Part shown: positions 1-7,733 of the stretch, piece after piece
How positions within the stretch are numbered: position 1 is the first letter of the stretch
Layout: each line of letters opens with the position of its first letter
Origin: Bacteroidales bacterium
Lineage (GTDB): Bacteria; Bacteroidota; Bacteroidia; Bacteroidales; UBA932
Assembly: GCA_017615435.1 (NCBI GenBank)
Contig: JAGAAF010000015.1
Location: forward strand, 1 to 15,433
Reading direction: 5' to 3'
Length of the DNA: 15,433 nucleotides
Notes under the pieces: model-generated
What the model saw: only the letters and a program-made list of their open reading frames with translations
Told to the model about the DNA's origin: nothing
Database searches by the model: none
Program-made: the position numbers and the translations under genes

Positions 1-1917
1 GCGAGTGCTGCGGTGGAGCAAGAGGATGGGCAGCCTGGCAATTCATGGACTCCTCAGACGGGAAGCATGTCTGTGTACCTGGTGTATGCTATGCGCAAGG
101 CGACCCTTGAAGCCAATCACGTGATGATGCCGGCTTCCGCCAACGTAACTTATCAGGTGGGCGGCGGATCTCAGACGATGGTGGATAGTCAGTCTGAAGA
201 ATATACTCTTCACGATACTGGGACCACCAAGGCCCGTACGAGAGGCAACAGTTCGGTCCAGTGCGAAGTTTATTCTACTGATTACACTGACGAGGTCGAT
301 GGGGAAACTGTTTCTGTACTCCAACCTTTTTACACATATCCCATGACATGGGAGACCGGTTCAGCGATGGAGCCTTATCTGAAACTCATTATTCCCTGGA
401 GGTATGGTAATGTGACGCGCAAGTACTACTATAAGATTCCTTTCCATGGGGATGCTCTGGAGCGTAATCACTGGTATCACATCTCCATCGATGTCCAGAT
501 TCTGGGTACCGAGCAGGCCGATCCGCCGGAGGTGGATATCTATTACTCGATTGCGGACTGGGAGGGAACGATGGACACATCCGGCGCGGATGAAATCATC
601 AATGTGACTTCCGTGCCTGCAACGGTTATTACCGCTCGCTATCTTAACGTGCCTACCACGGAGTACATTTTATACGATGAGGATGAAGTGATAATTCCTA
701 TTCAGACTAGTCATGATGTGGAGGTTGTTGGTTTTAATGTCGATGAAACCAATGCCTATAAGTCTGCTCATGAAGATGACGAGGCAAACTATATAGGAGT
801 TAATCCCAGTGTCTACAATCCTTTCCTGAACACACTCAACACGTCTACCGTGAATGGCGTTCGTCCGAATTATCAAAATGATCCACCTACTCCAGTCACA
901 AGCGCAAGCGGATGGACAATCACGATTAATGAACGTGAGTCTATAACGGTGACTCACCCGATGAACAGGAATATGTCGGATGCCAACTTCGATGTCGCTC
1001 CGTACACTATCCGTTTCCGCGTACGCCATGAGAATGATGAGGATAATTACTTCTCAGATGTGATTATCGAGCAGCGCCCTTCTATTATCATCAGACCGCA
1101 GAGGAACAGCGATGATGGAGATATACTTTCAAGTACCAATAGCCGTGGAGCCGGACATACTGCTGAGGATGGTTATGTATTTATTAACGGAGTACGTACT
1201 AATACTGACCAAAGTTCCAGACGTACCAACACAAACTTCAACATGTATATTGTTGAGACCTCAGTTCTGCCTTCCGAGGGATCGTTGAGTGAATACGTAC
1301 TTGGTGATCCACGATCCAACACACCTGTGGCATACACTTCCGGACTATCGGCGAATGATTTTGCAGAGGGGAAGGATATCGCAACCGGCTCTACCAGGAG
1401 AATGGCCAATTATTATGCCGGGGAGGAAGATGATGACCACAATATCTTTATCGCGCCTTCCTTCCGTATCGCTTCATCCTTCGGAACTTCCAGCTCTATG
1501 AACCGCGCTACTGCAGTCCAACGTTGTGCTACATATCAGGAGGATGGATATCCTGCAGGTAGATGGAGACTACCGACGAAGGCTGAGATTGAGTACATGG
1601 TTACTCTTTCCCAGAAAGGAAAAATTCCTGCACTATTCTCGGCTGAGAGTGCGGTTCGCTATGGTGGTTATTGGTGCTCCGGCGGAGCTGTATTCCCGTT
1701 GACAGATGGAACTTTGGATTATAGGAATCTGTCTGAAGCTCAATCAATGACTGTTTATTATGTCTCTAACGGAAGAGATTATACATTAGGTACAGGCGTT
1801 CATTGGGCCCGCTGTGTGTACGATGAATGGTTCTGGGCTGATACTGCCCATGAAAAGGCAGATAAAACCGTTTGGACTTGGGGTGACGAATTAAGAAGTA
1901 CGGTGGTAAAGCAGTAA
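1..1917 (+). CDS. Fimbrillin-like surface adhesin with C-terminal lectin-like (DUF1566/FISUMP-type) domain, 5' partial
   Basis: The reading frame is open from base 1, so the true start and any lipobox lie upstream; 638 codons plus stop are visible. The first ~190 residues resemble the C-terminal half of FimA/Mfa1 fimbrillins: a YYYKIPF strand, then RNHWYHISIDVQ, then a terminal strand with ADWEG. A middle beta-rich part (about 230-370) ends in FSDVIIEQRP and is BACON/Ig-like in appearance. The last ~130 residues carry RCATYQEDGYPAGRWRLPTKAEIEYM and finish with WARCVYDEWFW, typical of the C-type-lectin-like FISUMP/DUF1566 fold found at the end of Bacteroidales fimbrial accessory proteins. Likely role: outer-membrane or fimbrial-tip adhesin (inference). 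It lies 3 nt upstream of the next gene and is presumably co-transcribed with it. Ligand unknown. Family call is by motif recognition only. Confidence 0.72.
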   Translation, partial: ASAAVEQEDGQPGNSWTPQTGSMSVYLVYAMRKATLEANHVMMPASANVTYQVGGGSQTMVDSQSEEYTLHDTGTTKARTRGNSSVQCEVYSTDYTDEVDGETVSVLQPFYTYPMTWETGSAMEPYLKLIIPWRYGNVTRKYYYKIPFHGDALERNHWYHISIDVQILGTEQADPPEVDIYYSIADWEGTMDTSGADEIINVTSVPATVITARYLNVPTTEYILYDEDEVIIPIQTSHDVEVVGFNVDETNAYKSAHEDDEANYIGVNPSVYNPFLNTLNTSTVNGVRPNYQNDPPTPVTSASGWTITINERESITVTHPMNRNMSDANFDVAPYTIRFRVRHENDEDNYFSDVIIEQRPSIIIRPQRNSDDGDILSSTNSRGAGHTAEDGYVFINGVRTNTDQSSRRTNTNFNMYIVETSVLPSEGSLSEYVLGDPRSNTPVAYTSGLSANDFAEGKDIATGSTRRMANYYAGEEDDDHNIFIAPSFRIASSFGTSSSMNRATAVQRCATYQEDGYPAGRWRLPTKAEIEYMVTLSQKGKIPALFSAESAVRYGGYWCSGGAVFPLTDGTLDYRNLSEAQSMTVYYVSNGRDYTLGTGVHWARCVYDEWFWADTAHEKADKTVWTWGDELRSTVVKQ

Positions 1918-1920
1918 AAG

Positions 1921-4900
1921 ATGAAAAGAATTGGCTACATAATTTTTGCCGCGCTGCTTGCAGGCTGCAATTTGCTTGAGGAGCCTGGGATGATGCCATC
2001 CTATGCCCCAGAAGGAGAGCGTGTGCAAATAAACTTCAGTGTTGCGGTGCCTGACGGAGGCACTGAGACCAAGGCTATGGGTATTACTCCCACGATTGAT
2101 CCCGACGGCTTCTATGTCGTTGTCTTTGGCGGCAGCGGTTTTTTCAACGAGTGGGTTAAAGCCACCGTCGTGTCTGCCACTGCGAACTATGATGGAACCA
2201 GTGCTACAAAGTACACCCTGTCGGCTTCGCTTTCCGTCAGCGATAGCCGTCTGCGCGTTCATTTCATTGCGAACTGTCCCGTTGCAATACGTAATAATCC
2301 TCCTATTTCCGGTAGCCAGGACACGGAGGATAACGTTATGTCAAAGATTAGATCTCAGAAATCCGAATCTTACAATGACGGTTATTGGCAGAAGATTATT
2401 CTTCCTAACGGAGTAAAGGCGGAGAAAGCTTTAGTTAATGGTGTGGAAACTTGGGTCCCCACGGAAAAGACTAAGCAGCAGTTCCCGAATCCGATAGTGA
2501 TGGTTCGAAATTTCGCACGCGTCTACCTGAGAAACCTTACTCCAACATACTATGTCAATGGTGTGGCTGATCACCAGCTGGTCACGATCAAGAAGTATGG
2601 ATTGGCGTATGCTCCGGCAGAAGGCACGATTGCCCCTATGCTCTCAGCACCTTACACTTCTAATGCTTCCGGTGAGCCAATTTCGGTAATTGATGATGAA
2701 GAGGATCCTAATTATGATTCGAGTATCCCTATCTACTACGAGAATTTCTTTATCAATTATCAGAATTATCCTATCGAGTCTGAAGACGCCAATGCGGTAT
2801 TGTTGACAGGCGCTCCATTTAATTATCAGGGCTATTCACCTTCAGATCAGTCATATATCTATTATCCTAACAATGATGATAAAGGCGTCCCGGTAGAAGC
2901 CGACATGCAGACTTGGAATTCAGAGAATCCGGAAGCTAACATGCTTTTCGTCTACGAAAGGACGATCCCCTCTGCAGATCGTCGTGCTACAAGGGTTATT
3001 ATCAAAGCAGAGCGAGTTGATGAGTTTGGGAATACCGATGGTGATAGGTTCTATGCTTTGGATATCGTTAATACAGATGGTATTTCCATCCCTCTGCTTC
3101 GCAATCAGACATACACGGTTCATCTCCTGAATATTGAAGCTGGATCTGGCGAAACAGATATCTCCAAGGCTTCAAAAGCATCTTCGGCAACGGTGTCTGG
3201 TGACCCTACTTTCCAGAACCTCATCAATATCTCTGATGGTAAATCCAGTATCGGTACTTCATTTACCGAGAAGTTCTACGTGAAGCCTCAGGAGGACTTT
3301 GTAATGTTCCGCTATATACCGACCAATGTAAATGAAACCGTAAACGAGGTTGAGTATATCGCAAATAAAGAGTACCCAGACCTGGTGACGATTGATGTGG
3401 GTACGGTAAACACGACAACTGCTGTTTTCACCCCGGTTACTCCTGCAGATGCTCAATCTCAAGGTATTCTGGCGTTCGCAGTTGAAAATGGTGAGTATAA
3501 GGTGTGGGTAGATAAGGATAATAATAATAAGGTGATACCCTATGTCCGTTCCCACAACGAATGGGTTGCGGCGACGGCGGCACAGATTGAAGATACAGGT
3601 ATTGAGAAATGGGCGATGGTCAAGTACCTGTTGAACGAATCTTACAAAGATTCTGATAACTACTTTACACAGGAGAGAACTATGGCAATTAGGGTTCTTG
3701 GTTCCTTTAATGGACGCGAGATGACCCGTAATGTGATAATCAAGACATCTCCTCGTCAGACCATGCAAGTCACTTGTCAGCAGAAGTATGTAATGAAACA
3801 ATCTGGCCAGACTGAAGTTGTGCGCATTCTTATCCCTTCCGGTTTGTCTCGATCCGTGTTCCCTCTCGAGTTTGACATCGAGCCGGACGGTTATAGTCTG
3901 ACCCCGGACGGCGATGCACTTCCGGTTACTTACGGCACGTCTATTATTCCTAATAATAACCATCCTTCGTACTATTTCGTCAAAACTCTTACCCAGTCTG
4001 CTTACGATGCTCTTCCTACGACCAGAATAGGGAATACTACCTGGAAGATATTTGACTGCCATTTCAAAACTACTGTTGCGGAAAACGCTTGCACTGTGTA
4101 TGTGCACAACGCTTATTTCAATGAGGCAAGTTCCAGTGATGTCTTCTATAACTTTGAACAGAGGCTGTTTACGACGGCTAATGGCTCCACCACGCTGTCT
4201 TTGTCTCCCACAGCGGTTTATCGTCATGGTAATACAGCGTTGGAAATCGCACTGGATTATGCACATAGTGGCAATACCTGCGTCTGGTGGGATCCCAATA
4301 ATACGCTTGGCCAAAGTGCAAATGCAGCAGCGGCCGCAGAGAAAGGCTTGTCAGCGTCGAATCGAGTTTTTCCTCCGATCTTCACGGTGGAACTCATAAA
4401 CTTTACGCCGCAGTATAAGGAAGACGGAGAGACTCCGGTTACCACGGCCCTTAGCCACGTTTCCGGCAATAAGTACTCCTATAATGTGGGAACTGGTAAT
4501 CCAACCTCGACTATGTCTCCCATAACACTTCACCTTACTGGTTCCGGCGCAATTGGCTCTATAGCTACCGTGAAACTTACCACCGAGAACATAACAGAGA
4601 ATCCGACTCTCTACGCCATGAACACGGTTTCCACGACCCTCCTAGGCGCTTCGTTCTCCGCCGTACGTTTCACCACCTCCACAATTGATGTCGGTATAGG
4701 TAAAACCACGACTTTCAGTTTTACTTATCAAAGCGGTATGGTCGTGCCGATCACAATCACTCTTCAAGGTTTGGAGCCTGTTGAGGGTAATGTCCAGAAC
4801 AATGCTTACCTAAGCGCTAATGGTGACGGAACATACACCTTCACTCCGCCAAGCGCAAATACGTCTTACTCTATAAGTGTTAGAACTACCACTCGTTTCT

Positions 4901-5706
4901 CGCCTTGTACGGCTTCCATAAGTCATGAGGACTATGAGCCAGCGAGCGTGACTGCAAATCGTGGAACGTTCTCTATTCCTGTGAGTGCTCTATACATTAG
5001 AAGCCTAGGTAATTCGAATCCTATTAATTTCTCGACTGGTAATAATGGAACGTATGTTTATCTAAATAACAGTTCTACGTATAGCTATAAAGCCCGAACA
5101 AGATATGCAAACACATATCAAAACAGTTCTGCCCAAACTGTCACATTGAGTGATTTCACAATTGTAGATGATGATGCAACCGTATACTTCATATATAAAG
5201 GAAGCAGTCAATACAATAGTGCTGATGTCTACTATTATGCTACCTCAACATTGTCGGAATTACTTTCGGCCGAAAACTCCAACAGCGGGCGCGTTACATT
5301 AACCTTTGTAGGACCAGTTAAGATTGCTACTACCAATACTAACTATTCGACATCTGACAAAACTCAAACCGAAGGTGGCGTAACTGTGGCGTTCTCAAGT
5401 ATTAATAAGGTAAGTACTCGTCTGGATATGGATCAAAACTCCGACATCATTGTGTCTGTGCCTGAGGGCTATCACATAACCTCCTTCGTGATAAATTATT
5501 ATAGATCAGGTACGACAACGTATTATCCCGGATCGTACACGATTACTTCTGGTGGTGGTTCATATAGCACTGGAGGATCCAATAATACTGTGGGCACATG
5601 GACTTCCGGAAATAATACTACGTCAAGCGTGACTATAAGGATGTCTGGCAGAAATTCTAATAGGGTTGCCATCACCGATGTCGTAGTGTCAGTTGAAAAG
5701 AATTAA
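1921..5706 (+). CDS. Large DUF4906-like fimbrial/surface lipoprotein
   Basis: This 1261-residue protein starts MKRIGYIIFAALLAGC, a lipoprotein signal with lipobox LAGC and lipidation at Cys16. It is therefore probably anchored in the outer membrane. Residues ~35-130 (INFSVAVPDGG...TKAMG...FYVVVFGG) resemble the N-terminal domain of Mfa/FimB-type fimbrial proteins. The middle is a series of beta-rich repeats with fimbrillin-like strands such as RNQTYTVHLLNIEAG near 395-410. The last ~250 residues are very rich in Ser, Thr, Asn, Gly and Tyr and end in ITDVVVSVEKN, like an extra carbohydrate-binding or adhesive module. The gene begins 3 nt after the preceding adhesin and its stop overlaps the next start by 1 nt (TAATG). 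DNA from about 5000 to 5706 is noticeably more AT-rich than the rest of the gene. DUF4906 membership is a recognition call; the ligand is unknown. Confidence 0.75.
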   Translation: MKRIGYIIFAALLAGCNLLEEPGMMPSYAPEGERVQINFSVAVPDGGTETKAMGITPTIDPDGFYVVVFGGSGFFNEWVKATVVSATANYDGTSATKYTLSASLSVSDSRLRVHFIANCPVAIRNNPPISGSQDTEDNVMSKIRSQKSESYNDGYWQKIILPNGVKAEKALVNGVETWVPTEKTKQQFPNPIVMVRNFARVYLRNLTPTYYVNGVADHQLVTIKKYGLAYAPAEGTIAPMLSAPYTSNASGEPISVIDDEEDPNYDSSIPIYYENFFINYQNYPIESEDANAVLLTGAPFNYQGYSPSDQSYIYYPNNDDKGVPVEADMQTWNSENPEANMLFVYERTIPSADRRATRVIIKAERVDEFGNTDGDRFYALDIVNTDGISIPLLRNQTYTVHLLNIEAGSGETDISKASKASSATVSGDPTFQNLINISDGKSSIGTSFTEKFYVKPQEDFVMFRYIPTNVNETVNEVEYIANKEYPDLVTIDVGTVNTTTAVFTPVTPADAQSQGILAFAVENGEYKVWVDKDNNNKVIPYVRSHNEWVAATAAQIEDTGIEKWAMVKYLLNESYKDSDNYFTQERTMAIRVLGSFNGREMTRNVIIKTSPRQTMQVTCQQKYVMKQSGQTEVVRILIPSGLSRSVFPLEFDIEPDGYSLTPDGDALPVTYGTSIIPNNNHPSYYFVKTLTQSAYDALPTTRIGNTTWKIFDCHFKTTVAENACTVYVHNAYFNEASSSDVFYNFEQRLFTTANGSTTLSLSPTAVYRHGNTALEIALDYAHSGNTCVWWDPNNTLGQSANAAAAAEKGLSASNRVFPPIFTVELINFTPQYKEDGETPVTTALSHVSGNKYSYNVGTGNPTSTMSPITLHLTGSGAIGSIATVKLTTENITENPTLYAMNTVSTTLLGASFSAVRFTTSTIDVGIGKTTTFSFTYQSGMVVPITITLQGLEPVEGNVQNNAYLSANGDGTYTFTPPSANTSYSISVRTTTRFSPCTASISHEDYEPASVTANRGTFSIPVSALYIRSLGNSNPINFSTGNNGTYVYLNNSSTYSYKARTRYANTYQNSSAQTVTLSDFTIVDDDATVYFIYKGSSQYNSADVYYYATSTLSELLSAENSNSGRVTLTFVGPVKIATTNTNYSTSDKTQTEGGVTVAFSSINKVSTRLDMDQNSDIIVSVPEGYHITSFVINYYRSGTTTYYPGSYTITSGGGSYSTGGSNNTVGTWTSGNNTTSSVTIRMSGRNSNRVAITDVVVSVEKN

Positions 5707-6749
5707 TGAGAACTATCCGACCGATTGTTTCTCTAATCCTCCTCGCACTCCTGCTCCTGCAGGGGTGCGGGCCGCGAGGCGGCCGGACACAGCCGACGGT
5801 GGGGGAGCCGAGCAGGGCAGAGCTGCTGCCGGCGGCTGCGCCGGACACGGTGATGGTACGCATAATCGGCGACGTGATGCTGCACACCGGGCAGATTGAG
5901 GTCGCGCGTGCGCGCGCGCGAACTACTAATAGTATACGCGAGTTCGAGTTCACGCCGTTCCTGGATTCGATCGCCCCGGCGCTGCGGGAGGCGGACCTGG
6001 CGATAGCGGGAATGGAGTTCACGCTCGGCGGCGAGCCGTACACCGGATACCCGGCGTTCAGCGCGCCTGACCTCTATGCCGAGTATGTCGCAGACTCCGG
6101 CGTGGACGTGTTTCTCACCGCGAACAACCACATAATCGACAAGGGCCTCAAGGGCCTGAAGCGCACGCTCTGGTACTACGGTCTGATGGAGTCCGAGGGC
6201 CGCATCCGCTACACCGGCTGCGCGGAACCGGGCGACACCCTGCATAATCCGCTGCTGGTCCGCGTGAAGGACCAGACGATCGGCATCGTCAACTTCACCT
6301 ACGGCACCAACCGCTACCCGGAGATCGCAGACTACACCATCTGCTGGCAGAACGACGCCGTCATCCCGCTGATCGAGAAGGCACGCGAGCGCGGCGCGGA
6401 CTTCGTGCTCGTCTGCCCTCATTGGGGCGACGAGTACCAGCTCAAGCACAACGCGCTGCAGGAAAAATGGGCCGTTCGTCTGGCCCAGGCCGGCGCAGAC
6501 GCCATCATCGGCGCACACCCCCACGTGGTCCAGGACGCCGCGAACATCACCACCACCGACGGCCGCAAAGTCCCGGTCTACTACTCAATCGGCAACGCCG
6601 TCTCGAACATGAGCGCCCCCAACACCCAGGACGAACTGATGATCACCCTCCTCATCTCCGACGGCAAACTAGTCGGCATCTCCCACTCCTGGCTCCACTG
6701 CCACCTCCCCGGCCAACTCACCGACTCCTACACCACTGTTTTCATGTAG
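5706..6749 (+). CDS. CapA-family (PGA_cap) metallophosphoesterase-like lipoprotein
   Basis: The protein has 347 residues and begins with a lipoprotein signal ending LLQGC (Cys21). The CapA/PgsA fold of the calcineurin-like superfamily is marked by GDVML (55-59), TANNH (138-142), HWGDEY (from 239) and GAHPHV (269-274). At 101-105 the sequence reads AGMEF, where relatives usually have ANLE, so a conserved Asn appears to be Gly. CapA homologues in Firmicutes take part in poly-gamma-glutamate synthesis, but no capB or capC is visible here, so the substrate is unknown; a role in surface polymer or envelope metabolism is inference. The start overlaps the stop of the fimbrial lipoprotein (TAATG), suggesting translational coupling. 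Its GC-rich codon use contrasts sharply with the gene before it. An alternating CG tract at 5903-5920 encodes ARARAR near residue 70. Confidence 0.85.
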   Translation: MRTIRPIVSLILLALLLLQGCGPRGGRTQPTVGEPSRAELLPAAAPDTVMVRIIGDVMLHTGQIEVARARARTTNSIREFEFTPFLDSIAPALREADLAIAGMEFTLGGEPYTGYPAFSAPDLYAEYVADSGVDVFLTANNHIIDKGLKGLKRTLWYYGLMESEGRIRYTGCAEPGDTLHNPLLVRVKDQTIGIVNFTYGTNRYPEIADYTICWQNDAVIPLIEKARERGADFVLVCPHWGDEYQLKHNALQEKWAVRLAQAGADAIIGAHPHVVQDAANITTTDGRKVPVYYSIGNAVSNMSAPNTQDELMITLLISDGKLVGISHSWLHCHLPGQLTDSYTTVFM

Positions 6750-6781
6750 ACCGAAGCTGGGTTTCCACGCCCACGTTTTGA

Positions 6782-6813
6782 GTTGCATATTTATTAAACT
6801 TTTTGTAGCTTTG
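6782..6813 (+). promoter_or_regulatory. Bacteroidota promoter of the MNT/HEPN module
   Basis: TAGCTTTG at 6806-6813 matches the Bacteroidota -7 consensus TAnnTTTG exactly. A GTTG at 6782-6785 lies 20 bp upstream, within the usual 19-21 bp spacing for the -33 TTTG/TTG element. The predicted transcription start is near 6820, leaving a leader of only about 8 nt before the ATG at 6828. Confidence 0.7.
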
Positions 6814-6820
6814 CAAAAAG
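6799..6820. promoter_or_regulatory. Inverted repeat, candidate operator enclosing the -7 box
   Basis: CTTTTTG (6799-6805) and CAAAAAG (6814-6820) are perfect reverse complements separated by 8 bp. The 8-bp spacer is exactly the -7 box TAGCTTTG. A dimeric XRE-type helix-turn-helix protein bound here would block sigma factor access. The adjacent gene encodes such a domain, so autoregulation is the simplest reading (inference). Confidence 0.5.
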
Positions 6821-6827
6821 GACAAGT

Positions 6828-7328
6828 ATGAACTCTTACGTAGACATAAAAGCCCTTAGGAAAGCGAGGAAAATGACTCAGGAACAAGTCGGGATCCTCG
6901 CTGGAATGAGTAAATCACAGGTGTCTAGGGTGGAAAGTGGCCAGCTCGGAGGCCCGGAGACGTATAACAGGCTTCTCGGCGCTCTGGGCTATAAGATGGT
7001 CGTTAGTTTTGAGGATATCAGAGGAGGAAACGAGTTAGATAAGGAGTACATTATTTCAGTACTTAAAGTTTACTATTTATGCAACAAAAGTAAACTTGGA
7101 ATAGATAGCATAGGGCTCTTCGGCAGCTTTGCCCGCGATGAGGCTGGCCCGAACAGTGACATTGATTTGATAGTTTCCTTCAAAAAACCTGATCTCTTCC
7201 TCTATTCTGAAGTCTCCTCTCAATTGGAAAAGGTCTTCGGCCGCCACGTGGATCTCATCTCCGCGAATGCACATCATAGAACTTCTTTCATTGAACAAAT
7301 TAAAAAGGATGTCATCTATGTTTCCTAA
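6828..7328 (+). CDS. XRE helix-turn-helix fused to MNT nucleotidyltransferase: antitoxin of MntA/HepT type
   Basis: The 166-residue protein has two domains. Residues ~7-55 form an XRE/Cro helix-turn-helix (MTQEQVGILAGMSKSQVSRVESG). Residues ~92-160 form a minimal nucleotidyltransferase with the diagnostic GSX10DXD motif: Gly99-Ser100, ten residues, then Asp111 and Asp113. Asp142 (HVDLIS) is the likely third acidic residue. In characterised MntA-HepT pairs the MNT protein neutralises the HEPN toxin by adding AMP to a tyrosine in the toxin's RX4HXY motif. The toxin gene directly follows and overlaps by 11 nt. The N-terminal DNA-binding domain is an addition to the minimal MntA and probably gives promoter autorepression through the inverted repeat 8 nt upstream. 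AAGGA lies 5 nt before the start, although most of it may fall at the very 5' end of the transcript. Confidence 0.88.
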   Translation: MNSYVDIKALRKARKMTQEQVGILAGMSKSQVSRVESGQLGGPETYNRLLGALGYKMVVSFEDIRGGNELDKEYIISVLKVYYLCNKSKLGIDSIGLFGSFARDEAGPNSDIDLIVSFKKPDLFLYSEVSSQLEKVFGRHVDLISANAHHRTSFIEQIKKDVIYVS

Positions 7329-7719
7329 AAGAGAAAGAGTGGTATTTCTTCTTGAATCAGTGGAGAATGAGATTGATTTGTTGCAGCAAATGAGTGCCTC
7401 AATCTCCACTCCTGATGATTTCGTGTCTGATCTTACTGGTATGACAGTCTTTCGTGCATGTGGGATGAGTTTGCAGTTTATTACGGAGAACTTGGTAAAA
7501 GTCAGAAACCTTTGCGGGATGGATCTGTTCAAGAATTACAATTCTGTTCCATGGGAGATGGTTTTCGGGATGCGCAATTTCCTGTCTCACGAATATGGAG
7601 ATGTGGACGCAGAAGGAATATTCAACACTGTCAAGTTCAGCGTTCCAACATTAAAACCGGTAATATCTAATATGCTTTCCGATATCTGTTCCGGAAAGCA
7701 TGATCATATCTTGAATTAA
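7318..7719 (+). CDS. HEPN-domain RNase-like toxin, HepT family
   Basis: The protein has 133 residues from ATG 7318. The frame is open further upstream (ATG at 7267 and 7309), but 7318 is preferred: AAAAAGG sits 9 nt upstream, and it gives the short overlap usual for such pairs. The HEPN catalytic motif is RNFLSHEY: Arg86, four residues, His91, then Tyr93, i.e. RX4HXY. The predicted fold is an all-helical HEPN bundle. Known HepT toxins are RNases, and the Tyr of the motif is the residue AMPylated by the MNT partner. Gene order (antitoxin first, overlapping toxin) and motif completeness suggest an intact module. A 10-bp perfect hairpin (7672-7701) lies in the last codons. Natural role, such as phage defence or element stabilisation, is not shown by the sequence. 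Confidence 0.87.
   Translation: MFPKRERVVFLLESVENEIDLLQQMSASISTPDDFVSDLTGMTVFRACGMSLQFITENLVKVRNLCGMDLFKNYNSVPWEMVFGMRNFLSHEYGDVDAEGIFNTVKFSVPTLKPVISNMLSDICSGKHDHILN
7672..7701. repeat. Perfect 10-bp inverted repeat inside the 3' end of the HEPN gene
   Basis: ATGCTTTCCG (7672-7681) pairs with CGGAAAGCAT (7692-7701) across a 10-nt loop. It lies 16 nt before the end of the stop codon. No T-run follows, so it is not a standard intrinsic terminator; mRNA 3'-end protection or regulation is possible. Confidence 0.6.
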
Positions 7720-7733
7720 TTCAAAACCTCTCC

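Noticed and set aside
3259..4314. 351-codon frame antisense to the large fimbrial lipoprotein
   Set aside because: No recognisable domain or signal; the plus-strand protein is continuous with a lipobox and coherent beta-rich composition throughout.
5733..6524. 263-codon frame antisense to capA
   Set aside because: A shadow of the GC-rich capA gene with no domain resemblance.
5706..6749. Poly-gamma-glutamate capsule locus
   Set aside because: Only a CapA-like protein is present; no CapB ligase or CapC is visible, so a capsule operon is not supported.
7267..7317. Earlier start for the HEPN gene
   Set aside because: It would overlap the antitoxin by 62 nt and add 17 residues not needed for the HEPN fold; ATG 7318 has a better placed AAAAAGG.
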